Shown one piece after another: positions 22,437 through 33,465 of a stretch of 64,000 nucleotides of DNA (position 1 is its first letter; each line of letters opens with the position of its first letter). The notes below the pieces were generated by a model that was not told the DNA's origin, did not search any database, and saw nothing but the letters and a program-made list of their open reading frames with translations. This DNA is from Perognathus longimembris pacificus. Its lineage: Eukaryota > Chordata > Mammalia > Rodentia > Heteromyidae. Where the stretch lies: NCBI RefSeq assembly GCF_023159225.1, contig NC_063170.1, forward strand, positions 24,206,301 to 24,270,300, given 5' to 3'. The position numbers were made by a program, and so were the translations under genes.

Positions 22437-22469
22437 CTGAAATGTCTTGATACAAGTAAAAATGTCATT

Positions 22470-22692
22470 ACAAGTTGGGCACCAGTAGCTCACAACTGTT
22501 ATCCTAGCTACACTAGAGGCTGAGATCTGGAGGATTGTAGTTTGAAGTGAAGCTGGGCAGAAAAGTCTGTAAGACTCCATCTCCAAAATAACCAGAAAAA
22601 CACCAGATTGGAAGCATTTTTCAAGTGGTAGAGAACAAGTTGAGCAGGTGTGAGGCCCTGGCTTCAAATCCTGGTATTGGCAAAAAAATAAG
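22470..22692 (+). mobile_element. 7SL-head SINE with short-form right monomer
   Basis: Head ACTGTTATCCTAGCTACACT and AGGCTGAGATCTGGAGGATT, linker CTCCATCTCCAAAATAACC, then TTCAAGTGGTAGAGAACAAG ... GTGAGGCCCTGGCTTCAAAT. The right part lacks the CAGGGACAGTG segment and looks ancestral to the longer Geo form. Confidence 0.75.
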
Positions 22693-24469
22693 GTCATTAG
22701 GAATGAGATGTACCAATTCTTATAGCTGAAGAGGGCTACGCTGATGGTAGTAAGTGAGATAAAGGTAAAAGCTAGACTATTTCCTTGGTGGTATTGACAA
22801 TTAGAGTAAAAATTAGAACAAGTGAATATCTTCAACATGTTTGTACTCAGATAAACTCACTACAGAGCTCCCTCTTTGTGTGTAAGACCCTATCAACTTG
22901 GCAAGAGTGTTTTCTTCTGTTTATGTGAGCATGGGGTACCTTTAATCTGTCCATTGAATATGTCCTTAATATGAGTACATGAGTGTAATACTATTATTGT
23001 TATCAATTATCCACTCTCTAGCCCTCAGGACTTTTATTTCTTAGATCTAGGTTTACTGGGGCTATCTTTTCAAAAGTGGCAATAGGAAACTCGTGAGCTA
23101 AAGCATGGAGGGGTGTCAGGGGACTCTGAACATCACTGAGAGTAGTGTTTTTATCCTATGGAGCTATAGGATGTCAGTCCCATGGGAAATTGCTTTTGCT
23201 ACAGGAATCCCTAGGGAGACAGCTGTGGGATAGTGATGTTATGCTGTGTGACAGCACATGATGTAAATGCAATCTGTCATCTACTTCTGAGATCTAAAGT
23301 AAAACAAGTGTTGTGGTAGGACAGGAAATTAAGTTAGTGGAGTTTAATCTGGTCCTACTCAACACACTGGTTGGTGTATTTACTAAGCATTTACTATGAG
23401 CTCCATCCTATGAGAGATATAGAAAATAGAAGGCATGGGCATACCCCAACAGCCATGACCAATTAATTATTGTTCTCCCTTAGCGAGGACTGCTTTATAG
23501 CCATTACTACTTGCTTGAAATAAATTTATAAGATTCATACTTTCACCATGTCTATTTGATTTAGTCAGACGTGACTGTTAAGTCTTGTAATTTAGAGTTC
23601 AAAAATCAGGTCTATGAACCTATGTAGGACTGTGCTTAGTACTTGAAGCAGTTAATTAGACCTCTGTATGTCCCTAAGTAGTGTCTCCATAGGCTTCAGA
23701 TCTATATTATCCAACTGCAATTCCAGCAGAAAGACAGAGGCTCTCTTACTAATCTTCTCTTTCCTAACTGTTACTACAAAAATCCCAGAAATGAGTTTTC
23801 TTGGATTTATTTAGGCCGTTTTCTGGAATAAACCAGTGGGGAGTCAAATTGTAATGTTTAACCAGGTCCTGAAGTCAGGGGAGCCCCTGCTCACACAAAT
23901 CTTCAAATAGGCTGAACAGAGGGAGTGTGAGTTAGAGCTACTCAACCTTTCACTGCTGCTTCTGCAAGTCCTAACATCTGTGGATTCAGTGGGGGTACTG
24001 AGCCTCCACATCTAACTACAGCAGTGAATCTGAATGAGGCGATATGAAGCAAGGGAAGCCATGGCACTGGTTTCTGCTCCTTCTTCTGAGTCTCTGCCTC
24101 CAAATGTGTCAATGAGGAAAATAGAGTGGAGAGAGTTGATCTCTCTCAAATGAGGATTAGCAGGGAGCTGAGCTTCGATCCTGACTCTGCATCCACCTTC
24201 TCCCTTGCATCAGTGGGGCCTCAGCAGGATCTGGGATCACACTTCAGTAAGTTGATCTGAGTTGGAGCCCTGCTTTTGCCAGGAAGATGTCAGTGAGCTA
24301 AGAACAGAACTGAACTTCTATCTCCTCCATCTGCAGGGGAGTTGGGTGATGAGCATGGCTGTACCACAGGGACCCAGTGTAACCTGGGCAACACACCCAC
24401 CCAGCCCTTGCACTATACTATAGCAAGAGAAGTTCTTGCTTAATAAAGATATTAAGTAGGATGTAGAGC
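22693..24469. other. Mostly unique sequence with one L2-like patch
   Basis: At 23365-23430, TATTTACTAAGCATTTACTA TGAG followed by GAGAGATATAGAAAAT resembles a reverse-strand L2 tail. The rest is unrecognised; no coding features. Confidence 0.35.
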
Positions 24470-25146
24470 CTCAAAATATAATTCCAAAAATACCATACAA
24501 AATCACCCATCACACAAAGCATTAGGAAACTTGCCATGGGAATGAGAAGGGATCCTCAACAGATGTCAACACCAGCAAGAATCAGATGTTGCAATGATAT
24601 AACAAGAACTTTGGAGTAGCCATTTAAAAATACTTCTTAATACAATTATGAAATCTCTTGAAGCAAATGAAAAGGTAGAAAGCCTTGTAAATATAGAAAA
24701 GAAAAGCATAAGACGGAAATCATAAAATTATTGAATAGCACATTAAAAGCTCACTGGATGGATTTGTTAGTAGTGCAAAGATGACGGACTAGTCAGTAAA
24801 CTTGAGTACTGTTTACCCTATCTTAAAAGAAAAAAACAGATGAAATGAATGGAAAGAAAAATGAGCAGAGTCCTTGGGACTTGTGAGAAAATAGTAAAAG
24901 GGGTGACGTTGGCACCTGGAGGTGATCAGAAGGAAAGGAATGAGAGGTGTACTGAGGAAGTATCTAGAAAACAATGGCTGTAAACTTTCTAAATCTTTAA
25001 CCATAAAACTATGTTTTCAAGAAGCTGAACAATAACACCCCCCAAATTCCAAGAAATTTGTTTCAAGAAACACTGTAATTGGGCTGGGATGTAGCTCAGT
25101 GGCAAAGCACTTGCCTAGCAACGTCCTGGGTTTGATCCTCAGTACC

Positions 25147-25177
<31 letters not shown>

Positions 25178-25420
25178 AAAAAAAAAGGAAACACTGTAAT
25201 TAACCTTCTAAACTTAAAGGCAAAGAGAAGTCCTCAAGAGCAGCCACATATTACTAGGTGGGGAAATCAAATCAGATAACAGTGGATTTCCCATCGAAAC
25301 TAGAGACCAGTTGAAGCTCCTCAAATATGGAACAAAATAACTGCCAACTGTGAATTAATTCAAGAGGGAGCAAACCACATAGAATCTGCCTTGTTCAAAT
25401 ATGAGAGGTAAAGTCATTTA
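24470..25420 (+). mobile_element. Ancient L1M ORF1-region relic, interrupted by an ID SINE
   Basis: Sequence order resembles the ORF1/inter-ORF part of old mammalian L1: a block with AAAAATACTTCTTAATACAA, TGAAATGAATGGAAAG AAAAATGAGCAGAG, AACAATGGCTGTAAACTTTC, then TCCTCAAGAGCAGCCACATA and GTGGATTTCCCATCGAAAC. No intact frame remains. The ID element at 25081-25187 split it. Confidence 0.5.
25081..25187 (+). mobile_element. Solo ID-type (tRNA-Ala-derived) SINE with long A tail
   Basis: GGGCTGGGATGTAGCTCAGT carries the A box, and GGGTTTGATCCTCAGTACC the B box, of a classical rodent ID element. An A-rich tail of about 40 nt follows. Perfect 14-bp target-site duplication GAAACACTGTAATT (25067-25080 and 25188-25201). 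Confidence 0.92.
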
Positions 25421-26289
25421 TCCTTATCCTGTAAGACCTTTCTTTTAACTTTTGTGATCATAAGTCTTTTGGTATTTTTTTAAGAAAGGATTTTGGATGT
25501 CTCCTATTATCTGTACATCTTAAACATTTATGTTTCTCTTATCAAGGTTACCTCACTGCCTACTGAGGAAGAGTTTCTGGCCCAGGCTGGCAAAGCAAAA
25601 AGTAGGACTGAGTGTCTCTTTTGGGGACATTAAAGGAGGCAATGTGGGGATGAGATTCTTGAACGCTTTATGTTTTGGCCACCAGGGATTTCCCTAGTAA
25701 ACCTTGATTCTTTGAGAGACTGATTGGGCTACGTGGGGTTACCTACTCCCAACGGTTACAGCAAATTCATATTGAGATTGGACCTTTGCTATTGGATGAG
25801 ACTGGTTATTTGGCTATTGAAGACACACACATGCAAAATTGGTTGTTGTGATTCCCAAAGCTCAAGAAAATTAATGGTTGGGGTTCTAAAGGGAGGAGAG
25901 CAGGGATTCAGGAAAAGAAAAGAAGAAGCAGGGAGGTATTGCTAGGTGGAGACCACAGCTTTCCCACTGAGCGTAGGTCAACAGGCTCCTTCAAAGTCTG
26001 CTTTTGTTTCTAGAAGTTTCTAAGGACATGTAACTATTCTAAATTTATTAACCTTTCCCATCTTTTAAATTTCTCATATTCCTTAAATAGATAAGCTAAT
26101 CCACAGATAAGAACATTACCTGCCCAACTTTGCTGGGTACAGCTTACTGGCATAGAGAACATGGAACAATGGCATATCTACCCCTGCATACCTCAGACCT
26201 TCACTATAGACTTAAATCTCACGTGCCTTAGGATCATCCCCCTCCCCTGTCCTCCCTCTTTCACCCCCATCCTGGTCCCTGTCCTGGAG
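25421..26289. other. Unique sequence
   Basis: Nothing recognised. Confidence 0.4.
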
Positions 26290-26720
26290 AAGGACTCCAA
26301 ATAGACTTTGCTGCTCCGTGAGGAGGAGGTAGTTCTGTCATGACTAAATGGATCTGGTGAAGAATCATTGAAAAGAGATCCTTTTCACTTGGGAAACCAC
26401 AGCTTGAAGGCTCAAAGCTGTGAAAGATAAATTAACCTTCCCTCGGACTTCATCCAAACTGCCAAGCAAACTGGAAGTAATTATTTTATGTGGGCTGCTT
26501 ATTGCCATTACGGTGGCAGGGACTTGATTTCACTACTTAGCTGGCCCATCTGTTCCTTCTTGGCAGGCGTTAGGAGCGCACCTCACCTGGGGCCCTGGCG
26601 TTCTCGGGCCTTGATTGCAGGGCATGTCCAAGGCGAAGGCCTGGCTTCCATTCCCAGTATAGCTGGGGAGATAAGAATAAGTATGAAATGGTAAATCTCC
26701 TTAAGAGGTCGATTGCTACT
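26290..26720. promoter_or_regulatory. CpG-enriched, conserved-looking non-coding block
   Basis: Between about 26508 and 26710 several CpGs remain (ATTACGGTGG, CAGGCGTTAGGAGCGCACC, GGCGTTCTCGGGCC, AAGGCGAAGG, GGTCGATTG), far above the local background. The upstream part has TAATTATTTTATG and GAAAGATAAATTAACC. It is not a SINE or L1. It may be a regulatory element kept hypomethylated in the germ line. Confidence 0.3.
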
Positions 26721-26874
26721 AAAATAGCTAATCCATTAGTACTTATTCTAAAAATTAATGATAAGGAACTATGGTGCAGCACAGGCCCTGATTCTATTAC
26801 TTGTTATCTCTGCAATGTTTTAAGTCATATAATCACTGTGTATCTCAATTTTTACACTTTAAAATGGGCATTAT

Positions 26875-27130
26875 GGCCAGATGACAATGGCTCACACCTG
26901 TAATCCTAGCTACTCAGGAGGCTGATCTGACTATTATGGTTCAAAGCCAGCCCAGGCAGGTAAGTCCATGAGACTCTTGTCTCCAACTGAGTACCAAAGA
27001 GATCAGAAGTAGATCTGTGGTTTAAGAGGTACAGTGCTAGCCTTGAGCACAAAAATCTTGAGCAAAAGCATTTGAGCCCTGAGTTCAAGCCCCAGTAGTG
27101 GCACAAAAACAAATAAATAAAAAAATTAAA
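26875..27130 (+). mobile_element. 7SL-head/Geo-tail SINE, full length
   Basis: Head GGCTCACACCTGTAATCCTA, linker CTTGTCTCCAACTGAGTACC, right monomer to GAGTTCAAGCCCCAGTAGTG. There is a small internal duplication of CTTGAGCA(C/A)AAA in the right monomer at about 27041-27068. Confidence 0.85.
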
Positions 27131-27164
27131 AATGATATTGTAGCATATATCTCACCAATCACTG

Positions 27165-27475
27165 AAAAAAGTCATCTGAGTACCCTGGATAGAGTATATA
27201 CTGGTATTTGAACTAGGGAAGTGAAAGGGAATATCAAAATCGAGAGACAAAGGATAAAAAGACAAACAAATCCAAAACCAATACTTGTAAAACCATTTGG
27301 TGTAAACCAACTGAACAACTCATGGGGGGACAGGGAAAGGGGGAGGGGGGAATGAGGGAGGAGGTAACAAATAGTACAAGAAATGTACCCATGACTTAAC
27401 ATATAAAACTGTAACCCCTCTGTACATCACTTTGACAATAAATAATTAAAATAAATAATTAAAAATTAAAAAAAA
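27165..27475 (+). mobile_element. L1 3' UTR, 5'-truncated copy
   Basis: Shares the L1 3' UTR of this genome: ATACTGGTATTTGAACTAG, a G-rich tract at 27327-27363, AACTGTAACCCCTCTGTACA TCACTTTGACAATAAATAA, and an A-rich tail. Same family as the copies at 29870-30545, 34082-34350 and 55838-56330. Confidence 0.85.
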
Positions 27476-28115
27476 GAAATTATAACATTCCTCACTATTG
27501 AATCTTGGAAAGCTTGTGGAACTCAATAATTCTTTCTCTAATAAATATTAGGAAAGGGAACTTACCCTTTCCTTAAAAAAAGTCTCAATTTACTATATAA
27601 ATATTCAGTAAACATTACCTTTATGAGACTAGTTCAGAAGACAGAGAGATGCAGGGCTAGTTAAGAAATACTCTCCTTGGATTGGAAACACTGCTACTGA
27701 TTAGCCTATGCAGGGCAATCTAATCACAGGTGAGCTAGTCAGGAAAGCGTGCTGGGAAGCCTCCATCTGCTGATGGCCCAGTGTAAGATGTATGCCTTGG
27801 GAGAGATGTTAGCTGAGTTTCCCTGTAGTCCATGGAGAGCAGGATGGAGAGGGCCTGGAAGCCCAGATGAAGCAGAAAACTGAAATTCTGGAATTCGGAA
27901 GAAGACTGGCTTTCCTTCTTTAGTTCTAGAGAAAGTTTTTTTCCTAGGAAATACCTGCTTTAATGCTGTTGAAAGTTAGCACTGACTGTAAATGCTGCAT
28001 GGTTGGTTGTTGGGGGTTAGTGACTCTAATAGTATCTAGCTACTAACAAGTTGACAAGATTTCTTCTTTATAGGGAAGTTTCTGTCATCCCAGCTCTGCC
28101 TTAATTAACTTTATT
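27476..28115. other. Unique sequence
   Basis: Nothing recognised. Confidence 0.4.
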
Positions 28116-28127
28116 AGCTTACATTTT

Positions 28128-28380
28128 GTTTCATTATTTTACTTTTTGTACCAGTCCTGAATCCTTAAACTCAGGGCCTGAACACTGTCCCTGAGCTTCT
28201 GTGCTTGGAGATAGTACTCTACCACTTGAGCCACAGCTCCACTGCCAGCTTTTTGCTGTTTCATTGGAGGTAAGAGTCTCATAGACTTTCTTGCCCAGGC
28301 TGGCTTTGAACCATCATCATCAGATCTCAGCCTCCTGAGTAGCTAGAATTACAAGTGTGAGCCACCAGTACCCAGCAAAG
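28128..28380 (-). mobile_element. 7SL-head/Geo-tail SINE with target-site duplication
   Basis: Plus-strand order: T-rich tail, GTACCAGTCCTGAATCC, GTACTCTACCACTTGAGCCA, TCATTGGAGGTAAGAGTCTC, CTCAGCCTCCTGAGTAGCTA. Flanked by a 12-bp duplication with one mismatch, AGCTTACATTTT (28116-28127) and AGCTTCCATTTT (28381-28392). Confidence 0.85.
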
Positions 28381-28392
28381 AGCTTCCATTTT

Positions 28393-28849
28393 AGACTAGA
28401 CAATTACCTCTTGTTTCTTCATGGGAGAAGTTGCCAGTGATTGATTTCTATTTAAATCAGGCGCTGCTTGTTGTCAGGCTCCATAACTTATGTCCTTGCT
28501 GAAACTCGGTCTTGTCATGCTGAGGAATACACATAAAAACAGCACCCTTACATTGTCATAAGCAACAAACCAGTTGTGACAAATGGCATGTCATTGTGTT
28601 CCGGGAACTCCAATTTATGATGGAGTCCATAAAGAGAAGGAACCAGTTACACCGTTGTGGTTTTTATGTGCTTGGAAGCCTAGATGTTGGAGTTTGTCTT
28701 GGATTTGACATAATTTCTAGATCTATATCATAGTAATATGGGGAAGAGACGGTATTTATTATCTTAAAGATTTTTTGCTTGGAACTGTTGCTTTGGTTTC
28801 ATAGACAAACATCAGGGAAAATGGGTACAGTTTATTCTCTTCCATTCTG
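28393..28849. other. Unique sequence
   Basis: Nothing recognised. Confidence 0.35.
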
Positions 28850-29869
28850 GTTTGTATGTCTTTTATTCATTTTGCTTGATTCATTGCACTGGCCAGGCCT
28901 CTAATGTTGAAAACACTGGTGAAAGTAGGCCCCCTCCACTGTCCCTGATCTTTGAGTAAAAAGTACTCAGCTTTTTTTGATTATCTTGACAGCTGTGGGG
29001 GTGTCAGCCCCCTTTAAAGGATTAAGGAAATATGTTTCTAATATCAGTTGATGAAAGCTTTTATTTTAATGACTATAGGTCTTTCTAAATAAATTTGTGT
29101 TTACTTGGTTTTCTTCTCCAGTCTGCTTATGTGATGGATTTCTTTAAATTATTTTCATCTGTGAAACGAGCCTTATGTTCCTGGGATCAGTCTTAGTTGC
29201 TCATGATGAATTATTCCTTTTATGCTTTGCTGGATTTGATCTGCTAATATTTTGTTAAGGATATTTTTTTTTCCCTGTGTTCATGAGGTATGTTGCCTGA
29301 AGGTTTAGTTTCTTCCACTTTTCTCTGGCTCTGGTATGAAGGCTGTATTAGCGTCATAAATGAATCTGCAGGTAACTTCTCCTTTTCTGTTTGCTGCCAA
29401 AGATTGTGCAGAATTGGAAACATTTCTTTTTAAAATGCTTTTTGAATTTACCATGAATCTGGGCTTGTAGTTTCCTTTCTATAAAGTTTCTGAATGTAGA
29501 ATTGAATTAAAAAATAGATTCAGTACTTACTGGGTGAACTCTGACAGTTTGTGGCTTTGAAGGAATGTATTCATTTCATTTAAATTATCAAACATATATA
29601 CATAGTTATTTGTATTATTTATCTAATACTTTAAAAATATATGTTGTTTTATAGTGATAATCTACTTTTTAGTCCTGCTATTGGGAATTTATGTCTTCCT
29701 TTCTTTAGAGCTTTTAAAAAAATGATCTTTTAGTGTTTGTACAAGGGAGTTACTATTCAACATGTTAGCTTATAAGTGCAATGCACCTTGGTCAATATCA
29801 CCACATTGTTTGTTAAATTGTCATTTTTCTATTGGTAGTTTGTTTACAATTTCATTGGTATATGCTTTT

Positions 29870-30545
29870 TTTTTCTTTTAAAAATGATAATTACTTATTT
29901 ATTGTCAAAGTGATGTACAGAGGGGTTACAGTTTCATACGTTAGGCCATGGGTACATTTCTTGTACTGTTTGTTAACTTGTCCCTCATACCCCCCTCCCT
30001 CCTCCCCCTTTCGCTTTCCCCCACTGAGGTGTTCAGTTCACTTACACCAAACAGTTTTGCAAGTATTGCTTTTGTAGTTGTTTGTCTTTTTTTACCCTGT
30101 GTCTCTCAATTTTGGTATTCCCTTTCAATTTCCTAGTTCCAATACCAGTATACACGGTTTCCAATATACTCAGATAAGATTACAGAGATAGTGTAGGTAC
30201 AACCACAGGAAGGGGATACAAGAGGATCATCAACAAAAGCAGCTACGGTTTCATATGGCATGTTGAAAGTAATTACAACTGTGATATAACAGTCATTTCC
30301 ATAACATGGAGTTCATTTCACTTAGCATCATCTTATGTGTTCATGAGGGCATAGCTATTGGGTTCTTGTGATCTTCTGCTGTGACTTGCCTAAACCTGTG
30401 CTAATTATTCCCTATGAGGGAAAACATAGAGTCCATGTTTGTGTCTGGCTCACTTCACTTTAGTATAATTTTTTCCAAGTTCTTCCATTTCCTTATGAAT
30501 GGGGCAATGTCATTCTTTCTGATAGAGGCATAAAATTCCATTGTG
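29870..30545 (-). mobile_element. Younger L1 3' end inserted into the ancient L1M
   Basis: The plus strand starts with a T-rich tail, then TTATTGTCAAAGTGATGTAC AGAGGGGTTACAG. It includes the C-rich complement of the 3' UTR G-tract (about 29990-30022) and ends within the ORF2 C-terminus (complement of GGCATAAAATTCCATTGTG). Perfect 14-bp target-site duplication TGGTATATGCTTTT (29856-29869 and 30546-30559). 5'-truncated to about 676 bp. Confidence 0.92.
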
Positions 30546-31620
30546 TGGTATATGCTTTTAATTTATTCTCTCCTCCCTTATATTTGCATAGGTTTATTAT
30601 GCTCTTCTGTTTTGGGTTTTGTTTAGTACATGTCTAGGCTGTCTTCCTGAAACTTTTCTTATTTCCTACTAAAAGCATGTCAGGTTTTGCTTTCTCATAG
30701 ATTTTGCTATGTTGCATTTTGATTTTGTTTACTACTAAACATTCCAATTTCTTTTGTTACTTACCCATGTAGATTTGGGAGTCTGTCAACTTTCATGTGT
30801 GGGGCGATTTCCAGTTACTATCCATTATTATTTTTTCTGATTTACTTCCATTATAATCAGAGGGCATCTACAATTTCAATTCTTTTAAATTTATGCAGGT
30901 TTGTTTTGTGATAAGATATAGTCTGTTAGTGTTTATCCTATAAGTACTTGAATGTGTATTTTGTTTGCATCACGTTCTATAAATATCAATTAATTCTAAT
31001 TTGTTGACAGTGTTGTTGGATTTTGATTACTCTATATACTAATTCTTATTTTATGTTTTTGTTGCCAGCACAAAAATAATAGAATTTCCTTTGTCTGCTT
31101 TTTCTTTCAGTTCCATACGTTTTTTGCCCCTTTAATTTTAAGCCACTGTTATCAGATGCACCGAAATTTAGGACTGTTATTTCTACACTATTTTTTATCC
31201 TATGTAACACCCTCTTTATCCTTCGAAATGTGTGTTGTTATGGGGCTTTATTTGGCCAATATTATTCAGCCCCTCTATATTTATTATTTTAATTGGCATT
31301 TGCATGTAATTTCTGTTTCATTGTTTTACTTTTAACCTATTTTAAAGTGAGTTTCTTGTGGACAACATATGATTGGATCTAATTTATCTTTTATTAATTC
31401 TGACAATCTCTGACAATGCTCTTTTTGCATTTAGAATATTTAGGGCAATGTAATTATTGAAATGCTTCAATTTAGCTATACCATTTTATTTATTTATTTT
31501 TGTTTTCTGCCTCTTACAGTTATAGAAATATATTTAGCATTCCATTTAAATTTACCTATAGAGCTTTTAACCATTTTTATAATTCTTACTGGTTTCTTGA
31601 CATGTCAAAACGTATTTATT

Positions 31621-31838
31621 GGGCTGGGGATATGGCCTAGTGGCAAGAGTGCCTGCCTCATATACATGAGGCCCTGGGTTCGATTCCCCAGCACCACATA
31701 TACAGAAAATGGCCAGGAGTGGCGCTGTGGCTCAAGTGGCAGAGTGCTAGCCTTGAGCAAAAAGAAGCCAGGGACAGCGCTCAGGCCCTGAGTCCAAGCC
31801 CCAGGACTGGCCAAAAAAAAAACCAAAAACAAAAAAAT
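31621..31838 (+). mobile_element. IDL-Geo SINE, full length
   Basis: GGGCTGGGGATATGGCCTAG, GGGTTCGATTCCCCAGCACC (intact B box with CpG), GGCGCTGTGGCTCAAGTGGC, GAGTCCAAGCCCCAGGACTG. A 13-bp target-site duplication AAACGTATTTATT (31608-31620 and 31839-31851) is perfect. Probably young. Confidence 0.95.
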
Positions 31839-31887
31839 AAACGTATTTATTTCACTCTGTATAAACTACTTAGAAATTCTTTTGGTA

Positions 31888-32115
31888 TACTGGACATCAG
31901 TGGTTCATGGCAGTAATCTTAGCTATTTAGAAGGCTGAGACATGAAGACTGTGGTTTGAAGCCAGCCTGGGTGGGAAAGTCCATGAAACGCCTACTCCAA
32001 TTACCTAAAAGCTAAACATGGCTGTGGCTCAAGCAGTACATTGCCAGTCTTGAGTCAAAAGCCTAAGGGACAATACCCAAGCTCTGAATTCAAGCCCAGT
32101 ACTGGAATACTAAAA
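31888..32115 (+). mobile_element. 7SL-head/Geo-tail SINE, diverged
   Basis: Head GGCAGTAATCTTAGCTATTT, AGGCTGAGACATGAAGACTG, linker CCTACTCCAATTACCTAAAA, right monomer GGCTGTGGCTCAAGCAGTAC to GAATTCAAGCCCAGTACTGG. Confidence 0.8.
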
Positions 32116-32166
32116 ATAAACCTTTAGATAAGCAATAAATCATAATATTTTTCATGCTTCAAGTAC

Positions 32167-32171
32167 ATATG

Positions 32172-32205
<34 letters not shown>

Positions 32206-32222
32206 TGTATGTATGTATGTAT
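32167..32222. repeat. (TATG)n microsatellite
   Basis: About 13 units of TATG/GTAT, inside the L1M relic and not in a SINE tail. Confidence 0.9.
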
Positions 32223-32534
32223 CGTCCCATCAATGTACATACCCATTTATGTTGTTTCTCATATATCTATAATCATTGAAAATGTCATCTAAAATATTGT
32301 AATTTTTGCTTTCAGCTATCTTATCTAGTTTAAAAACTTCAGAAAAAATTTATTCCCTTTATGGATACATTTACCATTTCTATTGCTACTCTTTTTTCCT
32401 GATGCTTCTTGTTATTTTTTCATCGTGTTTTTATCTATCTGAAAATTTCTCTGAATATTTCTTTGATAGATATTACTGGAAAATGACATTAGTTTTTTAA
32501 TTTTTTTTTCACTTCAGAATACTACTAATTCAGC

Positions 32535-32640
32535 TTTTTTTGGGTAGGGAAGGTGGTCCTGGAGTTTAAACTCAGAGCCCTGCTTGGTAGATATGGAATT
32601 AACTATTTGAGTCACATTCCCAACACCTTTTTGCTTTAGC
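32535..32640 (-). mobile_element. tRNA/ID-like SINE monomer, diverged
   Basis: Plus-strand CCTGGAGTTTAAACTCAGAG, GGAATTAACTATTTGAGTCA and CATTCCCAACACC are the complement of an ID/Geo-type monomer. Confidence 0.45.
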
Positions 32641-33139
32641 CATTTTTGCCCAACCTTAGACCACTCTTGCTTTTTTATTAGATCTAATGTAGAATGTTAC
32701 TTGTTCATTTGTTCATTTATTTGTGTAGCAGCAACCAATCAGATTTTGCTCAGCCTATGAATTCCTTCCTGCTTCCTCTATGCTATTTTTCTACTATTAG
32801 TCCAGTTTCCAAAGCCTGTGCATGCAAATTGTCCCACATGAATGCCATTCAATTCCCCATCTGAGAATAGACAGTCATTTGCCATCTTGTTTCAGTTCTT
32901 GAAGTTCCTCATGTTGTTTGAAATCAGTCTGTATCTGCATAGCAATATAGATATAGGACCTCATTCAGAATGTTTTGGCATCATTTTCTCATCTACTCTG
33001 CAATCTCCTACATACTGTGTGGAAGGAATTCACAGGAATCCCCTTTTCTGGCCTTCTGTTTAACAGACTGTGACTTCATTTCTTCTTCTTGACATTCCCT
33101 TCTTGGGCTAAGTGACAGAGGACAGATGCTTCTTCACTC
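32641..33139. other. Unique sequence
   Basis: Contains CAACCAATCAGATTTTGC (CCAAT) and an octamer-like CATGCAAAT near 32821. No gene or repeat recognised. Confidence 0.35.
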
Positions 33140-33465
33140 ATGATGACTTTACATCCTGATAGTCTCATAGTAAGTTGACATTGTTATAAATGTGAAAGTT
33201 CTGCAAAGGCATCCACCTACCAAACACAACGGCTTAGCACCACAATACTCTATGGAGTCTTGGACATTTCCCCTCATGATTTTATAGTGACTGCAAGTGG
33301 TGGCTCAACTGCCAAAGGCCAGCATTGCAAGAGTGTCATGTTGTATTTTGCTAGCCCAAGAAAAGTCTAAAATTCCAATTTCCATATATAGTTTTTATTG
33401 AACATGTTTTGCTTTTTATGATTAGAAAGCCCCAAATCTATAAGTCAGGTACCATCTGAATATAT
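33140..33465 (+). mobile_element. Tigger-like (Tc1/mariner) non-autonomous element
   Basis: TTACATCCTGATAGTCTCA TAGTAAGTTGACATTG, CACCTACCAAACACAACGGC and an end with AATCTATAAGTCAGGTACC keep the family order. It is better preserved than the copy at 14640-14960. Confidence 0.5.

Larger units (their letters stand above)
28850..32530 (-). mobile_element. Ancient L1M ORF2 region, heavily decayed and nested
   Basis: The minus strand near 28990-28860 translates to a string with FNI, GLASAM and NQAK then IKDI, matching the L1 reverse transcriptase block before the catalytic motif. The region 29220-29440 continues RT sequence. Around 31480-31330 the minus strand matches the start of the ORF2 endonuclease (plus strand: TGACAATCTCTGACAATGC, TTTAGGGCAATGTAATTATTG). 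32280-32530 resembles upstream L1M sequence. Many stops and indels make it non-functional. Later insertions are an L1 3' end (29870-30545), an IDL-Geo SINE (31621-31838), a 7SL/Geo SINE (31888-32115) and a (TATG)n microsatellite. Confidence 0.7.

Noticed and set aside
22416..22838. 140-codon minus-strand open frame
   Set aside because: Mostly the complement of the 7SL-type SINE at 22470-22692.
29832..30136. Plus-strand hydrophobic open frames, repeated near-identically at 56023-56294 (-) and 27172-27402 (-)
   Set aside because: They looked like a small membrane-protein family, but all are antisense translations of the same L1 3' UTR.
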